This document shows, one piece after another, positions 1 to 9,226 of a stretch of 64,000 bases of DNA. The DNA comes from Straminergon stramineum (Eukaryota; Streptophyta; Bryopsida; Hypnales; Calliergonaceae), in the NCBI GenBank assembly GCA_963920665.1, contig OY987269.1:4032501-4096500 (forward strand). Reading direction: 5' to 3'. Under the pieces are notes generated by a model that was not told the origin of the DNA, made no database searches, and saw only the letters and a program-made list of their open reading frames with translations. Both the position numbers and the translations under genes were made by a program. Each line of letters opens with the position of its first letter. Positions within the stretch are counted from its first letter, which is position 1.

Positions 1-582
1 AAAAAAACCAATGAGGTAAATCATAGAAACGGCTCTTGAGTCTAAGGATGTAATAAATGATCCCTTCAATACTGGGCTTGCTGAGTGCGTAGGCCTTGGC
101 ACATCAACATCTTTTGAATGCTTGTTTTTTTGCAATGCGTCATTTCCAGAACAAGAACACGAGATCCAAGTGCAGAGCATCCTCAACATCATCCTCACAA
201 AATCGTACCATTTAGGCAAACATTAGATACATTCCATATTCAAATATAAACAACCCTAGAAAAGCAAAAATTAAATGAGGAGGGAAATGAAATCTTCAAC
301 ATCTCTAACTGCACCCGTTAGAAATTCACCATAAGCTGATCAATTGAAAAACCAAGTTCTCCCATAAGCAACTCATCAACCACTATAGCCTGAGCTTGGG
401 AGAGATATGAGATGGACTCGCCATCTTGGTTTCTGTACGCAATTGAGCTCGCCATATGAAGGTCTCTGCAATAATGAAGGCCATGGGTGCCTAAGTTAGT
501 CTACAAAACGCACTTTACAGCTTCTACTACACATTTGTAAGAAAGAAACTTTGAAAGACAACATTGCATTATATAATAGCTT
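1..582. other. Left flank, no gene recognised
   Basis: No protein family or RNA gene is recognised here. On the minus strand a reading frame is open from about 222 to the left edge (about 73 codons, running off the window), with a Lys/Ser/Pro-containing composition. It could be an exon of a gene lying to the left, but no splice site or motif supports that firmly. The remainder is AT-rich host sequence that abuts the left copy of the direct repeat at about 584. Confidence 0.3.
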
Positions 583-583
583 G

Positions 584-892
584 GTGAAAAGGAACAACTT
601 AGATGTCTAAAATAGGATAAATATTAGAAGTAACACGGCAAACCGTGAGGCTGCATGACAACATTGTAGGATTTGAATACAATAAGCCATAACGATCATC
701 CTGTAGAGGCAAATGAACTTGAAATATAATTATTGGACAAAGCACAGTATTAGTTATGATACCTTCGACTGGATGATTGCTCCACTATTCCTGGTAAAGT
801 TGACGCCTAGCACCTATGACCAAAGAAAGCGGATGTCTTCTTGCAAATTGACGGGCCCTGATCTTTCAAAACTTAAAAAGTTTCTCGGTTTT
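584..892 (+). repeat. Left copy of ~309-bp direct repeat flanking the plastid insertion
   Basis: This stretch matches 7144-7452 at a constant offset of 6560 bases with no indel that I could find. I count about 15-18 differences, so roughly 94-95 percent identity, mostly transitions. Similarity starts abruptly near the shared AAAAGGAACAA and ends abruptly just after the CGGTTT/TGGTTT region, exactly where plastid rRNA sequence begins. The two copies bracket the whole plastid-derived block. The simplest reading is a long target duplication made when plastid DNA was captured at a break; a pre-existing tandem repeat is an alternative. Confidence 0.8.
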
Positions 893-904
893 AGGATTTA
901 CTTC

Positions 905-1058
905 ACAACGAAAATCAGCCTTTGAGTGTAAAGGCAAAAGGGAGCTTGATTGCAAGACGTATCCGTTGAGCAGGGATGAAAGTCAGCCTTAGTGATCCGA
1001 TGGTACCGAGTGGAAGGGCCGTTGCTCAACGGATAAAAGTTACTCTAGGGATAACAGG

Positions 1059-1090
<32 letters not shown>

Positions 1091-1420
1091 TGGCACCTCG
1101 ATGTCGGCTCTTCGCCACTTGGGGCGGTAGTATGTTCCAAGGGTTGGGTTGTTCGCCCATTAAAGCGATACGTGAGTTGGGTTCAGAACGTCGTGAGACA
1201 GTTCAGTCCATATCCGGTGCGGGCGTTAGAGCATTGAGAGGACCTTTCCCTAGTACGAGAGGACCGGGAAGGACGCACCTCTGGTTTACCAATTATCATG
1301 CCCACGGTAAACGCTGGGTAACCAAGTGCGGAGCAGATAATTGCTGAAAGCATCTAAGTAGGAAGCCCACCTCAAGGTGAGTGCTCTCCTATTCCTACTT
1401 CCCTGGAATTATGGTCGCAA
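905..1420 (+). pseudogene. Plastid 23S rRNA 3' fragment (NUPT)
   Basis: This is the 3' quarter of a plastid 23S rRNA, corresponding to roughly E. coli positions 2300 to near the end of the plastid large rRNA. The peptidyl-transferase, sarcin-ricin (AGTACGAGAGGACCG) and helix-91/92 stretches are plainly readable. About five bases normally following GGATAACAGGC are missing near 1061, inside the universally conserved peptidyl-transferase centre, so a ribosome built with this RNA should not work. Several other changes are transitions. The 5' side is truncated at the insertion border. The 3' end of the rRNA is set by analogy with other plastids and is approximate. Confidence 0.88.
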
Positions 1421-1491
1421 ACACGGCCAAGATAACAACAAATTCTCTATCCTTACAAAGGATGGAGCGACAGAAGTATTGAGAATCCAAG

Positions 1492-1596
1492 ATAAGGTCA
1501 CGGCAAGACGAGCCATTTATCATCACGATAGGTGCCAAGTGGAAGTGCAGTAATGTATGCAGCTGAGGCATCCTAATAGACCGAGAGATTTGAACC
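1492..1596 (+). rRNA. Plastid 4.5S rRNA copy (NUPT)
   Basis: About 105 bases matching plastid 4.5S rRNA, the separated 3' end of bacterial-type 23S rRNA, following the 23S fragment at the usual short spacing. The core reading AAGTGGAAGTGCAGTAATGTATGCAGCTGAGGC region is well kept (positions 1539-1568), with scattered transitions. The sequence after it, to about 1690, matches the plastid 4.5S-5S spacer; 5S rRNA, trnR and trnN, which should follow, are absent. As part of a nuclear insertion it is most likely inert. Confidence 0.85.
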
Positions 1597-1790
1597 TTGT
1601 TCCGATATGACCTGATTGTTTTTATCAGGCAGCCACCTATTTTCGTCGTTTAGTTGTTTCACAACATCAACCGAACAGTTCTCTGCCTGGAAGATACATC
1701 ATAAATAGATTTATCTTCCAGAATTAGAGCCCCACAATAACTAGCACTAGTCGATACTACTTTTTCCTTATATTTTTTTTATGGGTTGAT

Positions 1791-2201
1791 ACATTGAAGC
1801 TGTAAATAAACTTAAATATGCAAAAAATCTTACATATCCTTAATCATGGGACATATAACTGTCACTATAGATCATAACAAGAACTCCTATAGTAGTAATT
1901 AAAACTAACATAATAGAAGTAAGTGGATCAATTAAAAACCCTATTTTAAAATCAATCTGTTTATAAAAAATCCAAGACCATAAATATTGATGAATAGTAT
2001 TATTAATAAATTGTTGCCATAAAATAGTAAAAGAGAAAATCATAACTATAAGTAATACTAATATACTAAGAATAGCCCATATATAATGAAGACTTTTCGT
2101 TGATTTTGGGAAAAAAAGTAAATTTGATCCTATTAAAATAGAAGTCAAAAATGGAAAAAAAAAAAAGGTATAATCCAAACAAATTGATATATAAATTCCA
2201 T
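1791..2201 (-). pseudogene. ndhF: ndhF 5' fragment (plastid NDH subunit 5), broken
   Basis: Encodes the N-terminal ~135 residues of NdhF, a membrane subunit of the chloroplast NDH complex. The conserved IDPLTSIM and YSDSYMSHD stretches are present. The natural start is the ATG at 2201-2199. A run of 12 T (minus strand, around 2155-2166) puts the start out of frame with the rest. The codon after MSHD (about 1840) is TAA where the family has Gln, a C-to-T change. Homology stops near 1791, after about 135 of some 700 residues. The orientation opposite to rpl21 and the spacing are as in plastid small single-copy regions. Confidence 0.88.
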
Positions 2202-2606
2202 AAATAAATTTTTTATATAATAAATTTATTTATTTATTTTTAATTTCTAGTTTATAATTAACTAGATTAAGAAAAAAAATAGACTTAAAAACAAAGAAAA
2301 AGTTTAGGATTTTTATCCTACCTATCAAAAATATTAATTAGAATTACTTTACAAATAAAATAAATAAATTATTAAAATTATTAAACAAGAGAAATGAAAA
2401 AAAAATTATTTATTATTATTAAAGTAATAAGATATTATATATAGTTTCTAAACTAAGAGATACATATTTTTAATAATATTAAAAATTTCTTTTATAAAAG
2501 TTTTACAAAAATTAAAATAATTAAAATAAATTATTTTATTTATTAAATTTAATTAATTTTTCTTTTTTCAATTTATAATAATTTTTTTTTCATTTACTTA
2601 TTTACA
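2202..2606. other. ndhF-rpl21 plastid spacer
   Basis: Extremely AT-rich spacer between the divergent ndhF and rpl21 starts, dominated by A and T runs typical of plastid intergenic DNA. It presumably contained the promoters of both genes in the source plastid. No further gene is seen. Confidence 0.6.
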
Positions 2607-2971
2607 ATGAATCTCATAATGAATATGTATGCCATCATTGAAACTAGAGGTGAGCAGCTCCGAGTAGAACCAGGAAGATTTTATGATATTCGTCATTTTG
2701 CTCCATTAAAACCAAGAAGCTTAAGTTCTAATACTAAAATATTAATTTATCAAGTATTAATGATTCGTAATAAAACTACTATTAATATTGGGCAACCTTG
2801 GTTAAAAAATGCAATAGTAAAAGGAAGAATTTTACATTCACATCTTGAAAATAAAATTACTGTTTATAAAATGAATTAAAAAAAAAACGACGTAAATTTG
2901 GACATCGACAAATTTCAGCTCGATTTGTGGTAGATTCTATTTATTTAGACAGAAAAGAATTGTATAAATAA
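2607..2971 (+). pseudogene. rpl21: rpl21, plastid ribosomal protein L21, frameshifted
   Basis: Plastid large-subunit ribosomal protein bL21. The [13 protein letters not shown] start and the [10 protein letters not shown] stretch are clear. The likely native start is ATG 2619 (M-N-M-Y-A-I-I), in frame with the upstream ATG 2607. At about 2877 the frame meets TAA within a run of ten A; the C-terminal basic tail (R-R-K-F-G-H-R ... ARFVVDS) continues in another frame to a stop at 2969-2971, so there is a small indel. Plastid-encoded rpl21 is found in bryophytes, lycophytes and ferns and is absent from seed-plant plastids, which guides the organism call. Confidence 0.88.
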
Positions 2972-3063
2972 ATATATATAATAAAAAAAATTTGGGAATA
3001 AGAAGTGAAATATAAATAAATTAAAAATAGTTAAAAATCTACAATTAAAAGGAGTTTTTATTT

Positions 3064-3242
3064 ATGGCAGTTCCAAAAAAACATATTTCTAAGTCGAAAA
3101 AAAAATTCGTGAAACTATATGGAAAGAAAAAGCAAATCAAGCTAGATTAAAGGCTTTTTTATTAGCTCAATCTATTTTAACAGGTCGTTCAAAAAGCTTT
3201 TATTACACAACAAATGAAAAAAATTCTAAGCCCTCTCAATAA
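3064..3242 (+). pseudogene. rpl32: rpl32, plastid ribosomal protein L32, frameshifted
   Basis: Small plastid ribosomal protein bL32, normally about 55-60 residues. MAVPKK starts at 3064, and WKEKANQA with SILTGRSKSFYYTT follow in a different frame to the stop at 3240-3242. A run of nine A near 3097-3105 is one base short, giving the frameshift. Without it the ORF would end early in K/Q-rich nonsense. It lies downstream of rpl21 and upstream of trnL-UAG, the standard plastid order. Confidence 0.87.
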
Positions 3243-3490
3243 TATCTTATAAAATTTTTAATAAATAAAGATTAATGATATATGTACAAAAATATATCCT
3301 TCAAGACAAAAATTGTAATAAATTTTTTTTAGAAAAGTAACAAATTTAACATAAAATTAAAATTTGTCATAAAAAAACTAAAAAGATTTTTTAATAAAAA
3401 TATATTTAATAAGATATAGATAGTTTCATTTAGTTAAAAATAAATGAAACCATCTTGGATATTAAAATAAAAAAATTATAAATTTTTTTT

Positions 3491-3561
3491 GGAGCAGTGG
3501 GATTTGAACCCACGATCTCCATCACCCCAAGATGGTATGTTACCAAACTACTCTATGCCCC
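3491..3561 (-). tRNA. trnP-GGG: trnP-GGG, plastid-type tRNA-Pro (NUPT)
   Basis: A 71-base cloverleaf on the minus strand. The anticodon stem CCATC/GATGG encloses loop TTGGGGT, giving anticodon GGG, and the T-arm GGGTTCAAATCCC is typical. The acceptor arm has one G-T pair and a mismatch at its base. Plastid trnP-GGG is kept in several bryophyte and other non-angiosperm plastids. As a nuclear copy with no sign of an adjacent pol III terminator design, expression is doubtful. Confidence 0.82.
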
Positions 3562-3665
3562 ATTAATTTTGTTTTAAATTTAGTTTAAAATAATTTATAT
3601 ATTGTTTTATTTTATAAAAAAGATTGACCTTTTAATATAAATTATGTTATATTATTTTCTAATAA

Positions 3666-3745
3666 GCCGCCATGGTGAAATTGGTAGACACGATGCTCTT
3701 AGGAAGCAGTGCTAATGCATCTCGGTTCGAGTTCGAGTGGCGGTA
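3666..3745 (+). tRNA. trnL-UAG: trnL-UAG, plastid-type tRNA-Leu (NUPT)
   Basis: An 80-base class II tRNA with acceptor pairing GCCGCCA/TGGCGGT, a long variable arm and anticodon loop CTTAGGA (anticodon UAG). It follows rpl32 and trnP as in plastid small single-copy regions. The T-arm differs from the usual GGTTCGAATCC, so the copy may already be decaying. Confidence 0.85.
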
Positions 3746-4191
3746 TTTAAATAAAAAGCTATTAAATAAAAATAAAATATTTAAATAAAAATAAAATCTA
3801 TTTTATAATTGAAATAATTTATTAAAAGTTAAAAAATTAAATTAACTTCAAATAGTTAAATGAAAAAATATTTTTATATCGTTTAACTATTTGAAATAAA
3901 TTTAATTAATAAATTTTTTTTATTACAATAAAGTTTTTATGAGATTAAATATTATTTTTTTATCTAAATTTTAAAAATGAATTTAGATAAAAGAAAATTT
4001 ACTTTACTGTTCCATAAAGATAAAACTGAGTGAATTTAATGCATTCTTTTCTATTTTGATTACTAATATAGAGTAGAATATTTTTGATTTATGATCTTCA
4101 TTATTATTATAATGAGCAGAATTATAAATAAGGATTACTAGTTTAGCTAAGTATCCTACTAATGAATTTTTTGGAAGAGAATAATTGAACT
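3746..4191. other. AT-rich plastid spacer with a segment join
   Basis: AT-rich sequence between trnL-UAG and petA. In ordinary plastids trnL-UAG is followed by ccsA and petA is preceded by cemA; neither is recognisable here, so a join between unrelated plastid segments lies somewhere inside. No gene is seen. Confidence 0.55.
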
Positions 4192-5164
4192 ATGCAAAAC
4201 AAAAATATTAATCACTAGATAAAAAAGTGCGTGATTCAATCGATTTTGATCATAATCTTGATGAAAATGATAGCTTGGCCATCTATTTCCGAAGCATATC
4301 CAATTTTTGCACAACAAGCATATGAAGACCCTCGAGAAGCAACCGGTTGTATTGTATGTGCTAATTGTCATTTAGCTAAAAAACCCATAGATATTGAAGT
4401 TCCTCAATCTATATTACCAGATACTATATTTGAGGCTATTGTTAAAATTCCTAACGATACACAAATCAAACAAGTTCTTGCTAATGGTAAAAAAGGAGCA
4501 TTAAATGTAGGAGCTGTACTTATTTTACCCAAAGGATTTGAATTAGCTCCTTCAGATCGTATTCCTCCAGAAATGAAAGAGAAAATAAGTAATCTTTATT
4601 TTCAATCTTATAGTTCTTATAAAAAAAATATTATTGTAATAGGTCCTATTTTGGGTAAAAAATATAGTGAAATTATATTTCCTATTCTTTCACCAAATCC
4701 TCATGTTAATAAAGAAACAAATTTTCTAAAATATCCTATATACTTAGGTGCTAATAGAGGAAGAGGACAAATTTATCTGGATGGAAGTAAGAGTAATAAT
4801 ACTATTTATAATTCATCGATTACAGGTAAAGTAAGTAAAATTTTACATAGAGAAAAAGGTGGTTATGAAATAACTATTGATAGTTTAGATGGTCGCCAAG
4901 TTGTAGATATTGTACCTTTAGGAACCAGAACTTATTATTTCAGAAGGTGAATTAATTCAAGCAGATCAACCTTTAACAAATAATCCTAATGTGGGTGGTT
5001 TTGGTCAAGGAGATGTAGAAATAGTACTTCAGGATCAATTACATATTCAAGGTCTTTTATTATTTTTTGCATCCGTTATATTAGCACAAATATTCTTAGT
5101 ACTTAAAAAGAAACAATTTGAAAAAAGTTCAATTAGTAGAAATGAATTTTTAATTTTTGAATAA
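4192..5164 (+). pseudogene. petA: petA, cytochrome f, broken by a stop and a frameshift
   Basis: Full-length cytochrome f of the b6f complex. The start is ATG 4192 (MQNKN, as in related plants), then a hydrophobic presequence, the mature start AYPIFAQQ with the Tyr that ligates haem, and haem motif C-A-N-C-H. The C-terminal membrane anchor and the LKKKQFEK tail run to 5164. Codon 9 (4216-4218) is TAG where relatives have Trp: a G-to-A change, which is C-to-T on the other strand. An extra A near 4922-4924 shifts the frame before the anchor. The residue two before the haem motif's Val is Cys where Arg is usual (CGT to TGT). These lesions fit a non-functional nuclear copy. Confidence 0.92.
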
Positions 5165-5494
5165 AAAATTAAATCAAAGCATTTGATTAATAGAATTCTT
5201 TTCTATTATGGGCTAAGATAAATATATTAAATAAAATGATAAACATGAAAAACTTTTAAATTTAAATTTTAGTTAGAATACTAGTTAATTCTTTTTTATA
5301 AATAGAAAGAATTAACAATGTGTAAAAACATTTAGTATTTTTATATAAGATAAAAATAGCAAAAAAAAAATTTTAATTTAAAGTTATTTAATTAAAGTTT
5401 CCATATAAAACATATAAAAAAATCTAGTTATTATAAAGTTTTATCTAACTGCTGTAAAAAAAAAAATGAAACAAGAATTATCAAAAAACAAATA
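5165..5494. other. petA downstream spacer and join to chlB
   Basis: AT-rich spacer after petA. psbJ, which is near petA in some plastids, is not seen. Around 5495 the minus strand becomes recognisable as chlB, so a segment join lies just before it. No gene is seen. Confidence 0.5.
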
Positions 5495-6991
5495 TTACCA
5501 ATATGACGTTCCATTTGAGTGCCAAATATTGCAGATGACTCTATTCGAGCAATCATATTGCCTACTTTAGTATGATCATCTGTAATCAATATTTCATCAC
5601 AAAATCCTTGAACTTGCTCTTTAAACCATTTTGCATCGTATTTACAATAAGTACCTGTGCAACTAACACGAATTCCCATTTCTCTAGCAAGAATTCTGGT
5701 TATTGAAGCGGCATGAGTTGCATCACCAAAAACAAACGCTTTTTTTCCTATTAAATTCTGGCAATCGATAGAGTGTGAAAACCAAGCCGCTTGAGAAACA
5801 AATCTTGTTTGCTAATCAATATAAGGTTTATAATTAAATTTTTTATTAGAAACTAAATTATTAACATGTTTTTCGATTTGTCGAATACATTTAGTTGTAT
5901 CTACAATTCCCATTGGTGTGATAGATATATAAGGGCCTCTTCACACTATGGCCGTCCAAGTCGAGAGGCCGTGGGATTGAGTGGCCAAACTTTGGTGAGA
6001 GTCCAAGGAAATGAGCAATAAATAGGCCAAAAAACTAGGAATTGGAGCCCTTGGCTGGCCATAGTGTGAAGCCTCCAAAGGCCAAAGTCCAAAGTCCAAG
6101 CCCAAAGTCCAAGGCCAAAGTCCAAACCTATTCCATTTTTTAAACTTCTAATCCATCCAATTTCTGAAATTTTCAGCAAATTGTCACCCATGTGACAATT
6201 TTTTCAAGCAAAAGGTTAAAAAACATGAGAAAGGAGTCAAAAATGGCCTTGGAAAAATAATTATAGCACATGCATTCATCATTAAACAAGGAATATGAAG
6301 GATATAAATGGAATAAAAAGGTGGCATTAAACATTGAAGGGAAGGGGACACAAAGAAACAAAGAAACAAAGAAACAAAGGAGGGCATCCTACCTATTTCT
6401 ACAAAAACAGTCCAATCTAATGGCTGAGATTTTGTCAGTTTCTGGAAAAAACTTGACGGACTTTCGATTAGAGTTTGGGTTGGCCAGAAATGGCGACCCA
6501 AACTCTAATCGAGAGTTCGTCGCCATGTAGGTAGACAAGTAGGCAACGGACTTTGGGTTGTGCCTCCTTGTGTGAAGGCTCAAGAGGCCAAACTCTTGGG
6601 TTTCTGCAATCTCATTGGCTGAAATCGACGGACTCTCAACCTTGTGCTGTAGTGTGAAGTGGCCCTAAGGCATTCCAAATTTTTTTTCTAAATAAATGGC
6701 TCTCATTAAACCTATTTCACGATATGGAACTAAATTAAACCAAGCTTTTGGTAAATCTTGAAGCTCTTTTACAAAACCTCCTTCAGAAATTACTTTATTA
6801 ACTTTAATATTCAAGTCTTGTAATAACCGCTTTAATTCACGACAATCATGTTGATTACGAAAACCTAGTGTAAAAATTCCAATAATATTTGCTGAAGGTT
6901 CTTTTGTTATAGATTGATCTAAGGTTCCCTGTCTATGGGTCTTTTCTAAATAATAACGAACTACTTGTTCTAAAGTTCTATCTACGGCTTG
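5495..6991 (-). pseudogene. chlB: chlB fragment (light-independent protochlorophyllide reductase B), split by a MITE
   Basis: Internal part of ChlB, a nitrogenase-like subunit of dark-operative protochlorophyllide reductase. The first block (about 6991 down to 6666) has [11 protein letters not shown] and [11 protein letters not shown]; the second (5932 down to about 5495) has [28 protein letters not shown] and [14 protein letters not shown] 733-bp transposon separates them; removing it with one TAA duplication restores G-M-P-Y-I-S in frame. A TAG at 5812-5814 replaces the first Gln of the usual D-Q-Q-T-R motif. Both ends are truncated by joins. chlB is lost from angiosperm plastids, another pointer to a non-flowering plant. 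Confidence 0.9.
5933..6665. mobile_element. PIF/Harbinger-like MITE inside chlB (733 bp)
   Basis: A non-coding insertion whose ends are inverted: GGGCCTCTTCACACTA at the left and the reverse complement of GGGCCACTTCACACTA at the right. It is flanked on both sides by TAA (5930-5932 and 6666-6668). The target is a known gene, so the empty site can be reconstructed exactly, which fixes the target duplication at 3 bp. TAA/TTA duplications with GGG-starting ends are the hallmark of PIF/Harbinger (Tourist-type) elements. The interior contains repeated GGCCAAAGTCCAA phrases and no coding capacity. It must have jumped after the plastid DNA arrived in the nucleus. Confidence 0.88.
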
Positions 6992-7061
6992 ACTCGACAA
7001 GGAATTTCGCTACCTTAGGATCGTTATAGTTACGGCCGCCATTCACCGGGGCTTCGGTTGC
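6992..7061 (-). pseudogene. Internal 23S rRNA scrap (NUPT)
   Basis: On the minus strand about 70 bases read as the 23S rRNA stretch around GTAACTATAACGATCCTAAG and AGCGAAATTCCTTGTCG, near E. coli 1910-1970. It joins chlB directly on one side and ndhH on the other. It is a filler fragment in the mosaic and cannot function. Confidence 0.8.
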
Positions 7062-7062
7062 T

Positions 7063-7143
7063 GGGGAGAACATTATTGATTGTGAACCTATATTAGGTTA
7101 TTTACATAGGGGTATGGAAAAAATTGCTGAAAATAGAACAATT
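7063..7143 (+). pseudogene. ndhH: ndhH scrap (plastid NDH subunit 49 kDa)
   Basis: About 26 codons in one open frame reading [10 protein letters not shown] then [14 protein letters not shown], a highly conserved N-terminal segment of NdhH. It is bounded by a 23S scrap on the left and the right-hand copy of the host direct repeat on the right, and therefore marks the right border of the plastid insertion. Confidence 0.82.
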
Positions 7144-7452
7144 GTCAAAAGGAACAAATTAGATGTCTAAAATAGGATAAATATAAGAAGTGACACGACA
7201 AACTGTGAGGCTGCATGACAACATTGTAGGGTTTGAATACAATAAGCCATAACCATCATCTTGTAGAGGCAAATGAACTTGAAATATAATTATTGGACAA
7301 AGCACAGTATTAGTTATGATACCTTCGACTGAATGATTGCTCCACTATTCCTCGTAAAGCTGACGCCCAGCACCTATGACCGGAGAAAGCGGATGTCTTC
7401 TTGCAAACTGACGGGCCCTGATCTTTCAAAACTTGCAAAGTTGCTTGGTTTG
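7144..7452 (+). repeat. Right copy of ~309-bp direct repeat
   Basis: Partner of 584-892. After its end at about 7452 the sequence continues into unique host DNA (CCCCCAAACGAGGC...), whereas the left copy gives way to plastid 23S. A 106-codon frame begins in this copy (7333), but the equivalent frame in the left copy differs at its end and no protein family is recognised, so I do not call a gene. Confidence 0.8.
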
Positions 7453-7751
7453 CCCCCAAACGAGGCTACGTGCGATCAAGGTTTCGTGAGGTACAATTGC
7501 CAGAGAAGCAGCCAAGCACCAAACCGTCCATGCAAAACACGGGTGCAAAGTTTGCAAAGATTCAAAATTGCGAGATCTCAGCCATCATTCTGCTTTATGA
7601 TGTGGCAAGCTCCTTCGTTCAGATATGTAAGACTAGGTGCAGCTTATGCATGAAATCTTCTCAATGTATCCTTTATGCGCATCCTACTATCGTTTGCTGC
7701 TCTACTCAAGCTCATTAGAGGAAAAAACACAAACCTTCGTAGCTGAAGAAT

Positions 7752-8513
7752 GTGACTTATCGCAGAGTGGAGAAGTATGCAAAAATTGTCCGCCTTGAAA
7801 TGTATAAGCATGTCCCTGACGAAGACCCGAATAAAGCCACGCCTACCAACCAAAGGGAGGGGATCTCAAGTGACGGACTGCTTCCTCCGCCTCCCCCCCT
7901 TGACAATCACAATCCAGAGATTCTCCTCCAGAGAGCAGGATTACCAAGACAAGCCAGTGAAGCGAAGGCCCCTGCCAACAGGGAGGACGGTGAGGCACTG
8001 CCTCGCGACAATCAAACGGAGAACGCGTCTACCAACGAAGGATGGGAGTTGGTAAATCGGAAAAAGAAGGCACTATGCGGCAAAGGCTCAACGCCTTGCG
8101 CCCAGGCAAGAGCTTCAACCTACAATTCGATACCCAGGAGAGCGATGGAAAACCAACCGAGAGGGAATACAAGGTCAGACAGAAGCGAAAGAGCTCCACC
8201 ACGCGCGGCTAGCCCTCAGAGTAGGGTATCCGCAAGAACCTCCGAAGAGCTTCGATGGCAGATCAAAAGAAAAGAGAAAGAAGCTCAACATTCAGGAGCC
8301 ACGTCCTAGAATGGCCTCGGGACGGAAGCATCAGGTCCACCGCGAGCATCATGCCTCCCAATCCCCGAAGAATAGAGCTCTCCATTACTGCCTGATATCC
8401 CTCTCAGCGACTCCTCGAAATCGAGACCCGGCAAAACCGTCGCAGAGGAGGAAGCAAAACACAAGAAACGATCCCGACACACAAACGGTGATCTCACAGA
8501 GGGTACAGGGGCA
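7752..8513 (+). pseudogene. Probable LINE ORF1 remnant, 5' of an insertion
   Basis: A 185-codon frame (7752-8309) continues with stops to about 8513. It is rich in Arg, Lys, Pro and Ser and has a G-W-E-L-V-N-R-K-K-K phrase like the basic C-terminal part of plant L1 ORF1 proteins. I do not see the usual CCHC knuckle. Its assignment rests mainly on position: the reading resumes as LINE sequence beyond the DNA-transposon insertion at 12052. The 5' end of the LINE is not defined. 7453-7751 contains no recognisable gene. Confidence 0.45.
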
Positions 8514-9226
8514 TTAGGCCTGCGCACATGAGGCTTAAACTGCCCGTGCGATGTCGCAGGTGAGGGCCGAAAAGGACGGGTTGGCCCTGGAGAGGGCTTA
8601 CGGGCCAGGGCTCATAAGGCCCGCGCACATGAGTACCGGTGAGGGCTGGATCAGACGTCATAAGTGATCAGGCGGGCCCCCCACCCCGAACTGCTTTGTA
8701 GGTTCGAGGAAGTCGTTGGAGGCACTTTCCTCGGCCTTTGGAAGCCAGGTGCGGTAGAAAAAAGAGCCCCCCTCTGAAACAAGCTCTCTGTCGCAGTCTC
8801 TTGCGCAGGAGAGTAGAAGAGACTCTGAGCCGAAGGAGATAGAAGAGGAGGTCCTTTTCCCTTGTGGGTAAAAACGGTAGTAAGAAATCCGTGAGGGCTG
8901 GCGGTCGCAGTTTTGTAAGCTCTGCACCGTTAGGGCGAGAGGAAGCAAACCTGCATCTTCAGGCCCTCACATACGACGTCGCACGGGCTCCATAAGCTTC
9001 ATGTGCGCAGGCCTACAGTTCATGAGACTCCGAGCCCTCACGGCAATTAGCCCGAGGTTTTAACATGTAGTAAAGTAAAAAGCGGCCGTCTCCGGGTCGT
9101 CTCTCTCCTTCAAAATCCCAACCTGCCTGTGCTCCCCCTACCTGCACAGAGAAGAGGGTTTAAGTTTGCACTTGTTTCATGGTGGGGCTGTTAATTGAGC
9201 TACATTGGGTTTTTTTTGTTTTCATT

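Larger units (their letters stand above)
893..7143. other. Mosaic nuclear plastid DNA insertion (NUPT)
   Basis: A block of chloroplast-like sequence made of segments that are not neighbours in known plastid genomes: 23S 3' end plus 4.5S and spacer (about 895-1690), ndhF-rpl21-rpl32-trnP-GGG-trnL-UAG in their usual small-single-copy order (1791-3745), petA (4192-5164), chlB reversed (about 5495-6991), a reversed internal 23S scrap (about 6992-7061) and a short ndhH scrap (7063-7143). Nearly every gene carries a stop, frameshift or truncation, and chlB holds a nuclear-type MITE. It is flanked by a duplicated host sequence. This makes a functional plastid origin of the contig unlikely. Segment joins were placed by loss of recognisable homology. 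Confidence 0.9.

Noticed and set aside
976..1347. 123-codon frame inside the 23S fragment
   Set aside because: It is a translation of conserved rRNA sequence.
2155..3105. Homopolymer frameshifts in ndhF, rpl21 and rpl32 as sequencing error
   Set aside because: Possible for those sites, but the truncations, in-frame stops outside homopolymers and MITE insertion do not depend on them, so the pseudogene calls stand.
893..7143. That the window is genuine plastid genome
   Set aside because: Gene order is scrambled, almost every gene is broken, a nuclear-type MITE sits in chlB, and the block is flanked by duplicated non-plastid DNA and nuclear retroelements.
584..7452. The two direct repeats as LTRs of a retrotransposon
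   Set aside because: No TG...CA ends, no primer-binding site or polypurine tract, and the interior is plastid DNA.
7333..7653. 106-codon frame starting in the right direct repeat
   Set aside because: No family match, and the left copy of the repeat encodes a different end; chance frame.
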